A stretch of DNA of 64,000 nucleotides. It comes from Dillenia suffruticosa. Taxonomy: Eukaryota > Streptophyta > Magnoliopsida > Dilleniales > Dilleniaceae. A program made the position numbers and the translations under genes. The stretch's first letter is position 1. Each line of letters opens with the position of its first letter. The stretch is taken from contig JAVTVX010000013.1 of the NCBI GenBank assembly GCA_033439265.1, positions 3,250,501 to 3,314,500 of the forward strand, in the 5' to 3' direction. The notes beneath the pieces were generated by a model, which was not told the origin of the DNA, searched no databases, and saw nothing but the letters and a program-made list of their open reading frames with translations. Of this stretch, positions 12,501 through 26,600 are shown piece after piece.

Positions 12501-14795
12501 CTAAACCGCACTACATTCTTGAATATTGTTCAGGCCAATGTAGGAGATGGGACCATTATAATGAACAATCTTCTTCAGGTTTCTAATCTTAAGCTCGGTA
12601 AACAAAAGATCGTCTTCTCTTTCAATTAGTCCGGAGTGAGTCTAATCTTTAGTTGTTTCATATGTATGGTGGGGCAGCATCTCAAGGACCTCAAGGATCC
12701 AATAATGGAAGGCATTTTGTTGGAGACAGAGAACATGCTTACTCATGGTAGAATGGACCTACCTTTGAGTTTATGCTTCGCAGCACTTAGAGGAGATGAC
12801 CTCTTGTTGCATCAATTATTGAAACGTGGTCTGGATGCAAATGAATCTGACAATACTGGAAGGACTGCCCTGGTCCGTGACTTTTGTTTTTTTGTTTTTT
12901 TAATTTTTGATACAATTTTAAAAGTTAACGGAGCACGGCCTAATTCTTTTTTTTTCTCTCTCTCTCTCTCCTTTTCTTTTTCCATTGCTTTGGAAAAACA
13001 GCATATAGCAGCTTCCAAAGGGAGTGTGGACTGTGTTCTCCTCCTTCTAGATTATGGGGCTGACCCTAATAGTAGAGGTAACTTCTTGCTTTTAAGTTGT
13101 CTTCTTCCAATTTTTCAAAATCGTGGTCAGTACATGTTTCTTTTGTATATTTCTCACGTAGGTCATTGATGTCTTCCAAGTAACACTTTGGTATTTCTTT
13201 CTTGTCTATAGGTTTATGATAGCAACTCGTCTTCTCATATCTTAGGAGTTGATTTTGATGTTGAACTTTTATATATAATTCTTGTCTTTGTTGTATTTGC
13301 TGACAGAGCAACCCTACCATGGTCATATAGTTTACAAAACTTTGTTCTTCCTGTTTATAATATTTGTCAATAATTACACATAATTATTGCTTTCATGAAC
13401 AGATGACAGTTGTTCAGATTGGGATGATTGAAATATCAAAATGAAAATTGTGGAAATTGATAGAGGGGGACACATCACCTTGAGCTTTCAACATCAATTA
13501 GAAAAATATATAATGACCTAATTAATTTTATATAGAAGTCTAGGGCAATTTATCAGCCTTTTAAATGCTAATCAACCCTTGCCTTCATATTGTTCGCTTG
13601 CCCACATGTAGTATATTTATTCAAGTTTATACAACATAATTGTGCTTGTATATGTATGTATAGATGATAAGGATGATACAGTGTCCCCTTGTCAACTATC
13701 TTATGGACTTTATGCCGATTTACATAATTGAGATTTTCATGCTTCTGATTTATTTTATGTGCCACCCTTTGATATTGGATCTGCTATTCAACTTCCTGTA
13801 CCCTTTGCTTTTCCCCAAATTTTTGGAGCCTAAATTTCTGATTGTCTTGGCATAATATTTTTTATTTTCTCCATGCAGACTCTGAAGGGAGTGTGCCACT
13901 ATGGGAAGCCATTTTGGGAAGCCATGAAAAGGTGATCAAACTGCTGATAGAAAATGGGGCTGATATAAGTTCCGGGAATGTGGGTCATTTTGCCTGCACT
14001 GCTGCCGAGCAAAACAACTTGGGCTTGCTCAAGGAAATTGTTCATCATGGAGGAGATATAACATGTCCTAATAGCAATGGCATGACTGCTCTTCATGTTG
14101 CAGTGAGTGAAGGCAACGCAGAAATAGTTCAGTACCTTCTAAACCAAGGCGCAGAAATAGATAAACCTGACATCCATGGATGGACTCCCAGAGACCTAGC
14201 AGACCAACAAGGGCACGATGACATAAAAGAACTTTTCCAATCATGCAAAGAACCTAAAACTCAATCTGTCATTTCCATTCCTGAGCTGCAACGTGGGATC
14301 CATTTCCTTGGTAGATTCACAAGTGAGCCAACAATCTGTCATGTGCCTCATGAAGCCTCGTCACCAGCTGTTGATGCCTCTTGGAGTCACAACCGTCCTA
14401 GGCGTAGGATTATTAACTTCCACAACTCACTCTTTGGCATTATGTCTGCTGCTCATAGAGGGGATAAAGATTCACTCTTGTCAGTAAATCAGACAAGTAT
14501 TTCAGTCAATGGCAGAGTTTACCCTCCTAGAGTGACTATTGGCTGTCCTGAGAAGGGAGAAGTTACAGGCAAACTTGTGCTACTTCCTACTACCTTTGAC
14601 GAGTTGCTTGGCATTGGCAAGCAGAAATTTGGCATTGTGCCCAGTAAAGTTCTAAGCAGAGAGGGCGCTGAAATTGATGATATAGTGTTGATCAGAGATG
14701 GTGACCATCTTATTTTTGTTAGTGATGGTGGAAGAGAAGAACAAAGAAACCATGATAAGGGAGATTGTGGGATTAATGGTTGTGGGGCTGGATAA
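9551..14795 (+). CDS. AKT1: Shaker-type inward-rectifier K+ channel, AKT1-like
   Basis: Predicted 891-residue plasma-membrane channel for K+ uptake. Coding exons: 9551-9732, 10664-11029, 11105-11162, 11282-11599, 11846-12091, 12186-12284, 12360-12578, 12678-12872, 13002-13077 and 13879-14795; all junctions keep frame. The N-terminus ([15 protein letters not shown]) and S1-S6 core are AKT1-like; S4 is [14 protein letters not shown], and the pore reads [12 protein letters not shown] with the K+-selectivity GYGD near residues 261-264. A cyclic-nucleotide-binding-like domain follows ([20 protein letters not shown] onward), then ankyrin repeats (about 525-700, e.g. GRTALHIAASKG) and a C-terminal KHA domain (about 800-880, ending RDGDHLIF). 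Arabidopsis AKT1 is slightly shorter (about 857). The family is activated by CBL1/9-CIPK23 through the ankyrin region. ATG 9551 was chosen because it restores the usual length before CGQ; ATG 9584 is an alternative. Confidence 0.95.
11197..11240 (+). repeat. Homopolymer pair T25-C19 in AKT1 intron 3
   Basis: An uninterrupted run of 25 T is followed directly by 19 C inside the 119-base intron 3 (11163-11281), about 40 bases before the acceptor. It enlarges the polypyrimidine tract of this intron. Exact lengths are unreliable in any assembly. Confidence 0.85.
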
Positions 14796-14937
14796 GTTTT
14801 AACACGTTTTGAGCCATGTTGAGGCAAATGCAGAATGAAGAACTGATTCTGCTTCCCTGGATTGGGTTGAACCAGAAAGGCAAAGCTATCCGTGTTCTCT
14901 TCTCCATATGGGAGTCTTAAGGTAGAGATTTTTCCCC

Positions 14938-14978
<41 letters not shown>

Positions 14979-15270
14979 AAATAGAAAATGAAAAAGTGGT
15001 GGCAAAAGGGTCTCCGCTTGAGAAAAGTTAATGTGATGGCAAGTTGTACCATTCTACAAAATCAAAATTTGCAAGCTTTGAGAGTATTAAATTCGAAGCA
15101 TCTTATATCATATAATATATACTTTACATTTTTTTTCTCCACCCTTTTTTGTTGCTACAGCAAATATAGTATAAAGTCATTCATATGACTGAAAAGATCC
15201 TTATGATAAAGTAAAAGAAACACCCCCAGTTTTAATAAACACAGCCAAAATAAGCCTGTTTTGCTAAAAT
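14796..15270. other. 3' flank of AKT1-like gene with (CT)n tract
   Basis: Probable 3' untranslated region and downstream DNA. It carries a CT tract at about 14940-14973 and AT-rich sequence after 15060. No further gene is visible. Confidence 0.6.
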
Positions 15271-15274
15271 TCTT

Positions 15275-16580
15275 AGGTAGTGTTTAGGAGGGGAAAAAAA
15301 AAAAAAAAGAAGGTTTAAAGTTTATTCACTAACCATTTACTCCATTTTTTCCATGCTTTATATGTGAAATTTAATTAAGTATATTATAAAGGGGGTAAAT
15401 GCACACCCATCTCTGGAGTGATTAAAAGTATTACGCTAACCCAAAGTAAAATAATAAACCAAAATTAATGTCATTTGTTTTAAAGGGAAAAACAATTTTT
15501 TTTTTGAGCGAAAACTTAAAATAAATGGATGTAGTAAGAGCAAATTCAAATAAATTGTTTTTTTTAGAGAGTTAAAACTAATATATTTAGTTTTAAAGAG
15601 AAAATTTAATTAAGAGCGAAAATATAAATTATATTATTTTGAAAAAGAGAAAATTAATATGTTCAGTATTTGAAAAGAAAAAAAATTAAATTAGATTATT
15701 CATTTTAGATAAAGAAAAATCGGTAAGTATAGTTTCAGCGATAGAAAATTGAAACTGGGTTATCTTTTAGAGAGAGAAAATTAATATATATATATTTTAT
15801 TTTTTGGCAAAAGAGAGAAAATTGTTAGGTTTTAGAGGGGTATAGTTTACCCATGTCTTCAAAAAATTATGTAATTTATATTTTAGGTAGCTTTTGGTAT
15901 GAGATAAAGTGTTAGAGAGAAAAGGTTGAAGGGGAATGAATATATAGTTAATATTTTTTCATTCTACGTGTGTTTGATATGCACATTAATATTTTAGTAA
16001 TTTTTACTCCTATATAATTTGCCTATAGTTTTTCTCTTTTTTTAATTGAACTTATACAAATTATATCTATTTAAAACTAAATACATTAATTTTCTTTCTC
16101 TAAAAAAAAATAATTTGCTATATTTTCTCTCTCTAAACATATTTGCTTTAAATTCTCTCTCTAAAAAATAAAATTCAATTTTATTTCTTTTAAAACTAAC
16201 AATATTAATTTTCTCTCGACAAAAAAATCTATTTAATTTATATTTTCTCTCTCTAAATATATTTATTTAGATTTTCTCTAAAAAATTATTTAAATTATTT
16301 TAAATATTGTCTCTTTAAACACATTGATTTTAAATTTTATCTTTCTAGAAATCTAAATTAAAATTTTCTCTCTCTAAAATTAAATTCATTATTTTTACTC
16401 TATAAAAATCAATTTAATTTCTATTTTTTTTATTTTAAGTTTTCTTTTTCTAAAAAACAAATTTAAGTTAAGAACATTATTTTTCTTTCCTTAAATACAT
16501 TTTGTGACTTTGTAAATTTTTAAACATTTTATAAGATATTTTAAAATACTTTTCAGCCAAACATCGCCAACGTAACATTT
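15275..16580. repeat. Large AT-rich inverted repeat made of AGAGAGAAAATTAATAT-like units
   Basis: The left part (about 15480-15850) repeats variants of TTTTAGAGAGAGAAAATTAA at intervals of roughly 50-80 bases. The right part (about 16030-16480) repeats the reverse complement (TTAATTTTCTCTCTCTAAA). Together they can form an imperfect foldback around a less repetitive centre (about 15860-16030). Ends resembling hAT/MITE termini occur: AGTGTTTAGGAGG near 15280, TAGCTTTTGGTATGAG near 15890, and the oppositely oriented CAGCCAAACATCGCC near 16556. The limits and family are uncertain; one nested or two adjacent MITEs are both possible. Confidence 0.5.
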
Positions 16581-17306
16581 TTTCAAAAATTTTTTTATTA
16601 GTTAGGACGTACATAAAGTTAGAGTTACACAATTAGAGTACCTGTTCTCTATTATTATCAGGACTCAAACTTGCTACGCAACTATAAGATTATTTGTGTT
16701 TCTATTTTTGCATCATAAAATTTGACAATGATGAATTTTCTTGTCGTCAAAATATTTTAAAATAATATAATTAATGTTTAGTGACTTCTAATTTAAAAAA
16801 TAGTTTCTGGGTCAAATAAAAATATTTTATGAGAAATAAATATTTTTATTAAGAAATAGATGGTATTTCTTGCTTAACATTTTTAATGAATTTTTTCTAA
16901 AACAAATTATTTCAAAGCATTATTCAACATTGGTGAACTAACCAATCATGGATAAAAGGATTTTACTTCACAATGTAATTATTATTTTTCAAATCAAATC
17001 ATGCACATAATTATTAATTTTTGTTTTTTTATGTTAGAAAAATAATCTAACAGGACGAATAAAAATTTTAATTTATTAAAAAGTTTTAATAAATTGATAA
17101 TCTTGATTTTTTAATATAGATGTTAAAATTTTATTTGATAATTATTTTTTATATATAAAATAATAAAATAATTATAGTGGTTAAAGAAAGATTAAATAAG
17201 ATTGTTAACTTACGTTTCGCGTACCGTAGCCGTTTTTGTCACGTAGAGCCGAATCAAATTGTGATTTTTATTTTAATCAAGCGAGTCGAATTACAATGTT
17301 GATAGT
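16581..17306. other. AT-rich spacer before CDC27/HOBBIT
   Basis: No gene seen. AT-rich sequence with homopolymer runs. It passes into the promoter region of the next gene from about 17220. Confidence 0.6.
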
Positions 17307-17350
17307 CACGTGACTTGTATTTCAAATTAATTGGATGGGGTTAACACGTG
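17307..17350 (+). promoter_or_regulatory. Two CACGTG G-box motifs upstream of CDC27/HOBBIT
   Basis: CACGTG occurs at 17307-17312 and 17345-17350, 120-165 bases before the start codon. The G-box is a known bZIP/bHLH binding core in plant promoters. Whether these sites lie upstream of the transcription start or are used is not shown by the sequence. Confidence 0.4.
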
Positions 17351-17472
17351 CCCACACGCACTGATTTCAAATCCAAGAAAAGCCCCAAAATCAAGAAAGA
17401 AAAAGAAACCATATAAGCGAAAACAAAAACCAAAACCCTCTCTCTCTCTCAATCAAATTCGACGGTGCAGCC

Positions 17473-17578
17473 ATGGAAGCCATACTCGTTGATTGCGTGC
17501 AGAGTAGTCTCCGCCATTTCATGAATCGAAACGCCATTTTCCTTTGCGAACGTCTATGTGCCGAGTTTCCCTCCGAAG

Positions 17579-17617
<39 letters not shown>

Positions 17618-20600
17618 GCTTACTGCTTCACTTATCTTCACTCAATCAATTGATGTACTTGATCTGCGACTTTCTGTTGCATTTCGTGTGAAATTTCGTG
17701 ATTTGAGTCTTGGCAGTTGACATGTTATGCTCTTCCTAATGTTTCTTGAATAACATGTTTTCCTGATTTCTTTCTGGCATTTTTGTAATCCCTTGCTTTT
17801 TTCGTTCTTTGAATTGCTCGGAAATCTTTGAGGTCGTATGTTGAGCCCAGTGTCTGATGAAGGTTTTAGAATTATTTTATATTATTTTGAGATTTTAATG
17901 TCAGGGATATTTTAGAAGTGAAGAGAATTTCCAAAATATTCAACAGGTATATTACTATATTGGCGTTGGCAATTCAAAATCAGTAATACAGGGCTGGAAA
18001 TTGTTTGTCAATTGGGATGTTTTTTGGCGGATAGATGATGAAGGTTAAGCATTATAGATTAGTGGGCATTGTGAAGATTTGGGGCTGTTGAGTGAACATC
18101 AAAAGTAGATTCAGTGGTTGTCTGTTTCTTAGGGTTTTGTCCGTGTCCTCTGAACTGTTCAGATTAAGTTTTGGTTTTCTATGATCTGGGGACTGTTTAG
18201 GAATCTATAAATGTTGGAATTTGGATAAATATATCTCCAGAAGAGCGATTTGGAGGATGTAGTGCTCTTTGGTTTGTACTCTGAATTTGCTATCGTTTAA
18301 CACCAGTATGGCTATACTGTAAGATATATTGCTCTTCTGTTTGTAGTCTGAAATATAGCTTGGGAGATCACAAAAATCCCTTTTTCTCACCCACCAAAAA
18401 AATTCCCATTTGCATTAAAGCATATATAATTTCACTCCAAAATAGCCCCTGTCCTTGTAGAAATGTCTCAAAAGTCTCTGTGTACTCCAGAACATGCTTT
18501 TGTTTAGAATTGGATGCTAGCAGAAAGCTTGAATGCCCCACCAGATCTCCTTCATTCCTCTGTCTCCAATTGCCAGCAGACTTCTCAAAGCCCTCTTCCT
18601 GAAGTCACATGGTCTGAAAATGAAACTGACTGACCACACTGTATTTCTCTTATAGTTGACAAAATTGTATACAATGCTGTCAAAGGTGGTCAAGGCGCTA
18701 GCTCAGCACTTCACGAGGCCTCAAGTGGCCTTTTACACCCAGGTGCTATGCATCAATTCAATAAGTGAGTCAAGCACCTCATTAAAATTAACTCTTCATA
18801 CTGTCAAGGCTGTCTTTTTTTCTTCCCTTCTAATTTTTATTTTCTGCTTTGTACTTTTTTCCCCCCTTTTTCAAGTTTGTTGTGTCTTTTATTCATTTCA
18901 ATATCTTTCCTCACTTCTTCTTTTGGTGGATCCGGTGTCTCACAGTCCTGCTGTAGGCCTTTGTTAGCATTAAAATTTCCTTGCACTTCATTTTCAGTAA
19001 CAAGATCAGGGATCTAGACTTCCTAAAATGTGCTTGCAACATTCATTTTAGATCCTGAGCACAGAGGAAAACAAGATTTGATCATTTTCACCCTATATGA
19101 AATACGGTATTCCTAAACACCTCTTTCCATGCTTCAGTTGCAAAGTCCAAGGATTTGCTCTCCACAGTCATGACCACTGCAGGTTCCTCATAATCATTTT
19201 TCTCAGCTTCTGTACAGCAGCTAGTTTTTATAATTTCTTAAAATAAAAAGGATCTCCTAGACTTGAAAATTTGTTTCTTCCTTGTGATTTCAGTTACCAA
19301 ACTTAGATATCTAATTTGCTAACCTAAAAATGTTGCATGCTCTAGGATTGTGGTGGTGGGAGAAATTGGTATGACTGGTGAAGACAAACTAAGCAATTCC
19401 ATGTAAGAACATATGCCATGCAAATTTGTTTTGGTTGTAAACAATTTGTTGAAGACTTGACTATGAAATAGTTTTAGTACATATCATCTCCGTTTAGTCT
19501 TTCAATGGCCTAGATTCTATCTTGTATTAGTAGTAGGGTTGGATTTTTGAGATGGCATGTGGATACGACGAGAGAATAATGTGAACATTGTGGATTTGGG
19601 TCAACATGACATAATTGGTTTGACACCGTCATTCATGGATAAAGAGTTTGTACCTCTTATTTAAGTTAACACTTGGTTAATATGATCAATACAACACCAA
19701 AACTAACATGTTGGGAGTAGCCGTCCTTATAAAAATGTTATTTAGTTAATTATTTGATTCGCACATAAGTCAATTATCATAAACTAACCTTGAAATTAAT
19801 TACTTAATACAATTTGTTTACAATTGAACTAAGTTGCTAAATATGAATGCTTGAAAGGATGGCATGCTTAAGACATGACACAATTATTGAAAGCACATTT
19901 AATATATAATAGACATGTATTGACATCTCTATATAGATGACACAAATAAAATTTATGCTGTTATTATGATTGGCCAGATAAGGTATACTTCTGAGACTAA
20001 AATAGTTATTAAATATGACAATGGTTTTCTGTCAAGAAATGTCCAGTTTCGACTTATATTTTACTCATAGAAGGCAGGATGATGCTGATTCACACCAAAT
20101 ATTTCTTATTACCTACTTTTTCTCAATCTCAAGAAGGTAAAAAGCTATGATTTGACACTAGGTGATTGTAAAATATATTTTGATACGAATTTCCACCTTG
20201 ATATCGGTTTTAACATGGATGGCTATACTACTAGACTTACCAAACATGCGCTTTGTAAATAAAGATGACCATGAACATAATTTCCAGGGAAAATGTAAAA
20301 GGGTAGCAAGAGTTTGCCATTGGCCCTAAGACTAATGGAAGGGCCTGCTGATGTGTTAATTTGGTGCAAGGAGAGACGGTTCTGAGTTCTCTCCCCCTTT
20401 GGTAGTCTCTCCCCCTTAGGTGGTGTTTCTTTTTTCTCATTGTCCGTCCTGATTGGTTTCTCAGTTTGCCTTTAGTAACCAAGTTACTTCACCCTTTTTC
20501 TAATCTTTTCTATGCATTTTTAATTTCCTTTTCTGTTTGCAAGAATTAGATTCCTTCAGCCCTTGGCTTCATATTAAATGGACATATTATTGTTTTTTAC

Positions 20601-23600
20601 TTCAGCAAAGAAAGTGAGAAACAAAGTTGAACCTTTGCATGATAGTATAGTTGCTTACCACTCTACTCAAGATCTAGCAGCTTTTTCTTAATAAATGGAG
20701 GTAAGGCTGTGCCCATCCTGCACCCCACAGGCCTAATGGGGGTGCTTTAAGCACTAGGTGAACTTTAGAAGAAGTTAGGCTGCAACCCTGTCCATTTACA
20801 GGTGGACAAAGTTACATGTGTACCATGAAGTCAACTGTTTCTTGAAACTGACATTGGTTTTATTGTGAAGGTAAAATAAATCCCTTGAAGCTGATCATGA
20901 AATTTGATTATAGTGAGAAATGCGCCTTTGTTGTGCAAAGACCAAAGATAAACTTTGGATGTCAAGTCCATAATAAGATAAACTTTGGATGTCAAGTCCA
21001 TAATCATGACTCTACATTGCATGCATGATTTTGGTGATGACATCTTTCCTTTCTTCAAAGATAATGGACAAAAAGAAATTAGTTTTTCCCTGCTCATTGA
21101 AAACTAAATGACTACAATGTAATAGGCTGGTAGTGGGCCTATCATGCCCTTCTGGGTGAGTAGCATTTAGGAACATTATCAGCTTTTGGGATCAGAAACA
21201 TTTTGACATAATTGGATATTTAAACATGATGTCAGCAATATCAATTTGAATTGAACAAAATAGTAATGTGGTTGATATTCTGTATTTTGATGAGTTTGCA
21301 CTCATCATTGAAGGTTACTAGTTCTATATTTTACAATACCTCTTTGCATTGGCTTTCAAGGAATACGCCCCCCTTCTTTTTGGACAGTTGATTACTTGCT
21401 GCTCTCTGTGTGATCGGTGTGAGACTGAATCATTAATAAGTTTAATGCTTCAATGCATTAATCGCAGATAAATTTGCAATTATTAGCCCGATGCTACTTG
21501 CACAATAATCAAGCTTACTCTGCATATCATATTTTGAAAGGTATGAAGCAATTATTGTAGCAAGGTTTTATTTTCATAATGATCTCCTACCTATATAAAT
21601 GAATATTTCCTTCTTTGTTTTTCTCACTTTTCCCTTCCATTTAACTCCGTATATGAAGGTGCACAAATGCCTCAGTCCCGCTACTTGTTTGCAATATCAT
21701 GCTTTCAGATGGATCTTCTCATTGAAGCTGAAGCGGCTTTGTGTCCTGCTCATGAACCTAGTGCAGAGGTGCTAAATAATTGCCTGTTTACAAAGATAAT
21801 CTAACTTTCAATATTATTTTTCATATTCTTGCTGGCAATTTTGAAGGATAAATGTTGTTGAAGATACTTATGCTTATTTAATCATTGTAAACTGCATTGC
21901 GTCCCTCATTGATGTTGCCAATATTTGTAATCACTTGTGTAGATGTGTTTTGTCACGGTTGTGGACATTCTGTTAATGGTGCATTGCTTGATGTGTAGGT
22001 GCCAAATGGTGCAGCTGGTCATTACCTTCTTGGGCTTATTTACAGGTCACTAGCATGTCAACTTCTAATGTTCTTTTGTCTAGTCTGAATTCCATGCATC
22101 ATTTATTTCTTATAAATTGAGGTTGTAATTTGTTGTCAATCTCTCGGTATCTCCTCATGAAATTACTGCTGGAATCGTACACGTGCTTAATCGTTATACC
22201 TGAGCCAAGTTAATTGAACAGTCTATGAGTGTTAGTTACTTTAAGCCTAATTGATGTTGTCTCCCTCATCTTTCTCTCCACATCAAGTGCTGCTTTTCAA
22301 CAAAGTGTCCATGATTCAGCATTTGCTTTGCCCTTCCAAAAATCATTTTGTACCTGATATATAATTCTTTGGATAAAAATTAGCATATGTTGATACTTTA
22401 TTTTTATTTTGCATGAAAAAGATCTCATATCACAAACAATTTTTCTAGATATTGTATTGGAATTTCGGAACTTTATAATTATGTACTTAATAATCTTCTA
22501 TTATAGAAGTTAGAAAGAGAATTTTTTATGCAACATAAACATAATTTGTATTTCAAAATGCTGATTATGATCTTTTGTGCACAAATTTCTTGTAATAATT
22601 TAGACATCTTGGTTGTCATTTATTTGAATTTACCTATTTTCAGATATACTGATCGAAGAAAAAGTGCAATTCAACACTTTAAGCAAGCTCTGGAGTTGGA
22701 TCCATTACTGTGGGCTGCTTATGAGGAGTTGTGTATTCTAGGTAAATAGTTATTCTCTTCTTTGCTTATCCTTATACTTTTCTCCTGAAGGTATAACTTC
22801 AACACTGTCCAATCATTTTGAACTTTTGCTCTCTCTATGGTTCTTCTTTTGTTTTCCTCTTTCTGGACGGGCTATAGTGTGGGGTGGGTGAGTTGGGTTT
22901 AAGCTTGAGTTCCCATGTCTGATTTGGACTTGTGGAAAATGAATTTGACAAGGCCAAAGTTTTAATTGGATGGTGGTCATAACATTTCTTTATCTAGTGA
23001 CTGCCTTGGGACATTCAAATAGATTTAATGTTATTCTCAGGCATTTTTTATTTTTATTTTTTAAAAAAAAAAACTTATCAGAACCTTAGGCATCTTAATT
23101 TATTTTTTTTTATGATATCATTGCCATAGTGATATTGACGTTGTTAGTTCAAAATTACCTGAGAAGATAACAGGCTTGAGCCATGCTTATGTCCATGAGA
23201 AGAGGGTTTCTTTGCAAACCTATTGTTTGCGGATGATTGAATGCATGCAAACCTATACTAAGAGGCTGAGCCTTGGGGTGATACTAAGAGCATGTTTGGC
23301 AGAGTTTTTTTTCTTCTTATCTTCTCCTTTTTAAGGCGAAACAAAAATTAATACATTTTGAAATAAAGTTAAAACTTTGGAATAATCAGATGAGAGATGG
23401 AGAGAGAATATCTAAATTTGGATATATTTGAAATATGTAAAATTTCAAATTTTAAATAGAATCCCAAAATTAGGTGATATGATCATATTTGAAATTTTAT
23501 ATCATTCAAATGAGGATATAAATGGAATAAAAAAAAATAATTCCGAAAAAATTGGCATATGAAGAAAAAAGGAGAAGAAAAAGCTCCTCTTAGGAGCTTC

Positions 23601-26600
23601 TCCTTTAAAGCTCCTTTTTTTATTTTTCTTTATTAAAAAAAGGCTACTTTTGAGAGAAGAATTTTTATTTGACTAAACTTCTCCTTATAAGGAGAAAAGA
23701 AGTTGAAAAAAGCGCTGCCAAACGGGCACTCTGTTTGCTCCATTTTGGTTTGGTCATGGACAATATATCTTCTTGTAGAGTAAGGTTGTGTACATTTACC
23801 CTTCCAAATCCACAATGGAGCTGCTGGCTAGTCTGCACCAAATAGTTGGACTATAAAGGTATACAGTAGGTTATTGGAACTGGTATATAATACTATTTGT
23901 GCATGAGCGTATTAGTTGAATAGACCTGCTATGGTTTAAGAGTATGTTTGCTCCCCTGTTGTCTCATGTATAAATTCAGAACCTATGAGGTGCTAATATT
24001 TTAGTTTTCTATCTTTTCTTTTATCCTCAACAATGAGCTGGATGTCAATAGGATTCTTGCCTCTAGTTGTCATACATCTAACCTTGACTAAATGTGAAGC
24101 AATGACCCGTTGCAGCAGCATATCGGATAGAGTCATTGGTGATTAATGCAATCACGATTTTAGTTCCATTCATTATTTTTGCGGTCTTATTTTGATTTTG
24201 TGCAACTTCTCTGTAACTATTGGCATCTAACAATCTGAGGTATTGAGTTGCTGAGATTTAGCTTACTTTCATTTTTTGGCTGAAGCAACCTTCTTCTTGG
24301 CCTCTGTATACATCCTTGGATTATCCATCAAATTCACAATCAATATTTTAGGTGTCAGTTGGCTAATATTATTATCTTGTAAATGAGTGCTAAACTGTTG
24401 CTTCATTCTATTGTGTTGGCCATGATTTATTGCCTCCACCTGAAAACAAAATTACATTTCCAGGTGCCGCAGAGGAAGCAGTTGTGGTTTTTGGTGAAGC
24501 AGCTGCATTTTCAATTCAGAAACAGCACCTAACTCAGGGATTGGCATCCCAAAACCTGCAAACGTCTGGCGAGGATCATAATTTAGGTTCAGATAGGAAC
24601 TTTGGGTCAGAAGATATGAGTCCGAGACAGTTGAAACATATGCATAGTAATAACCCTCGAGATATTTCTGCAAATTATAATGAAGTAACTGCAGCAGTAA
24701 CTGCTAGCCATACTGTGAATGGTGGTTCATCTAACTTGTCATTCTATAATACTCCTTCACCAATGGCCACACAGGTAAGATTATGTCTGCGACATCTCCT
24801 ATTTGAACCTCCAGTTTTTGTACTAGGCTATAACTAAGAGATGATTTTTCATGGAACAAATTCTTGTTTTTCAATTTCTGGCAAAGCTTAAACTTCTGCA
24901 TCCACTTTGGTATGCGCTCAATCTGTTTCAGTAGTCCAAAGAACTGATAACTTGCCCCTTTCATTGAGGCGAGTGGAGATTCAGGCATGTTCAGTGTTGA
25001 GGGGTAATGCTTTAATAATAGATTAGTATGGAATTGATATTTCTGTGCGCCTTTATGCATCTTCTAAAGCCAGTAAAATATTTTACTTGTTATTCAATCA
25101 CCATGGATTCTGCTTGGTTATAATTTTACAAGTAGAACTTTGTCCTTTCTGTGTGTTGGAGTAGAAGCGGGCTTGAGTGCTCAAAGCATTCAAGGTGTGG
25201 GGCACCATTCATAAGATAGGATGAATCTTATGATTAAGGACATAGGCAGGGATCAGCAAGGGGAGAGATGATAGATTGCTTCATTTGATAAATACTCCTG
25301 ATCTCAATATTTCTATATGGGTCAAGATTTGGTCCTTTTCCCTGTTTTTAGTCTTTTGCATGTGAAGTATTTAATACTTTTTTTCCCACCCTCTGGGTGC
25401 TTTTTCCTTTTCTTGTAACAAAATGTTAATTTTACAAGTTGGATACCCTTCTATTGACCTTTGTTGTTAGTGCTAGTGTATGTTGTGCATTATGCTTTTT
25501 CCTCCTCCAAAACTGTAGAGATCTGTCTTTGTGCAGATGTCAGCTGTTGCTCCTCCACCTTTGTGTAGAAATGTGCAGCCAAACCCTACTGTGCCCAATG
25601 CTGATAGCTCTCCCAGGTCAATTGTGAATTCTACTATTCAAGCTCCTCGAAGGAAGTTTGTTGATGAAGGAAAATTACGAAAGGTAATTGATGTCAATTT
25701 AAAATTACATTGGATATCACATGTGATGTTTATTTCAAACTTTTCAATAATTCAACATTCAAATATCTGTTTCATTATTTGAAAAAAAAAGAAGCATGGA
25801 CTAGTTACATTATATATCATTTTGTGAGCCCTGTGACATTCTTAATATTTGAGACAAAAGTTCATGGATTATAATTTACATCCTTTTCCCAGCTTTTTAT
25901 AAATCACTATTGTATTTCTTTGTGTATCTTTACTGTTTTCTGGTTTTAGCTTCTTTTGTTGTTTTACATGTAGTTTAAACTCATTTCTGGTTTGTGGTAG
26001 ACATTCTGACTAGTTTACTTTCCGGTAGCATCATTGCATCTATTTAATTCAATTAAACTCTTGCAAATGTTTTATCTCTGCAGTTTGGCATTTGGCATGC
26101 ATGATGTGTCTTATTTGTGCATCTTCCATGTATTGCATTATTTTGCTGCTTTGAGTTTTGGTTGCAGTACCATGTGTTCATGGTACTAGCTTCTTCGGCA
26201 TCTGTCCATTAACTTTCTGTAACTTGCATTGTGTGTTTTGCATCGCTTATGTGCTGGACAATCTATAAATGTCTTATTTTCCCATGGTTGCTAGATTTCT
26301 GGGAGGTTATTTTCTGATTCTGGCCCTCGACGAAGTTCACGACTAGCTGGAGAGGCAGCTACAAATGCAAATGTCAATGCGACAACAGTTGCTGGAAATG
26401 GAACCAGCAACTCTTCTAAATATCTTGGCAGCTCGAAGTTGAGTTCTGTTGGATTACGTTCTGTGACAGTTCGTAAGGGACAGTCCTGGGCTACTGAAAG
26501 TTTTGATGAAGGTGATAGATCTTCCTTATGTCACCACAACAACAAACCGAGCCTTAAACCCAATAATTTGGGGTCGGCCATTTGAGATACAAATTATGAT

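Larger units (their letters stand above)
17578..21467 (+). other. 3.9 kb first intron of CDC27/HOBBIT
   Basis: The intron starts directly with a (CT)n tract (about 17581-17613) just inside the donor GTACCT. It contains a probable SINE fragment (about 20695-20762) and a perfect 30 bp tandem duplication (about 20945-21004). I see no intact nested gene. Open frames such as the one near 18360-18602 show no family features. Confidence 0.65.

Noticed and set aside
18360-18967. Open frames of 80 and 103 codons in HOBBIT intron 1
   Set aside because: No recognisable domain or splice context; amino-acid composition looks random for AT-rich intron DNA.
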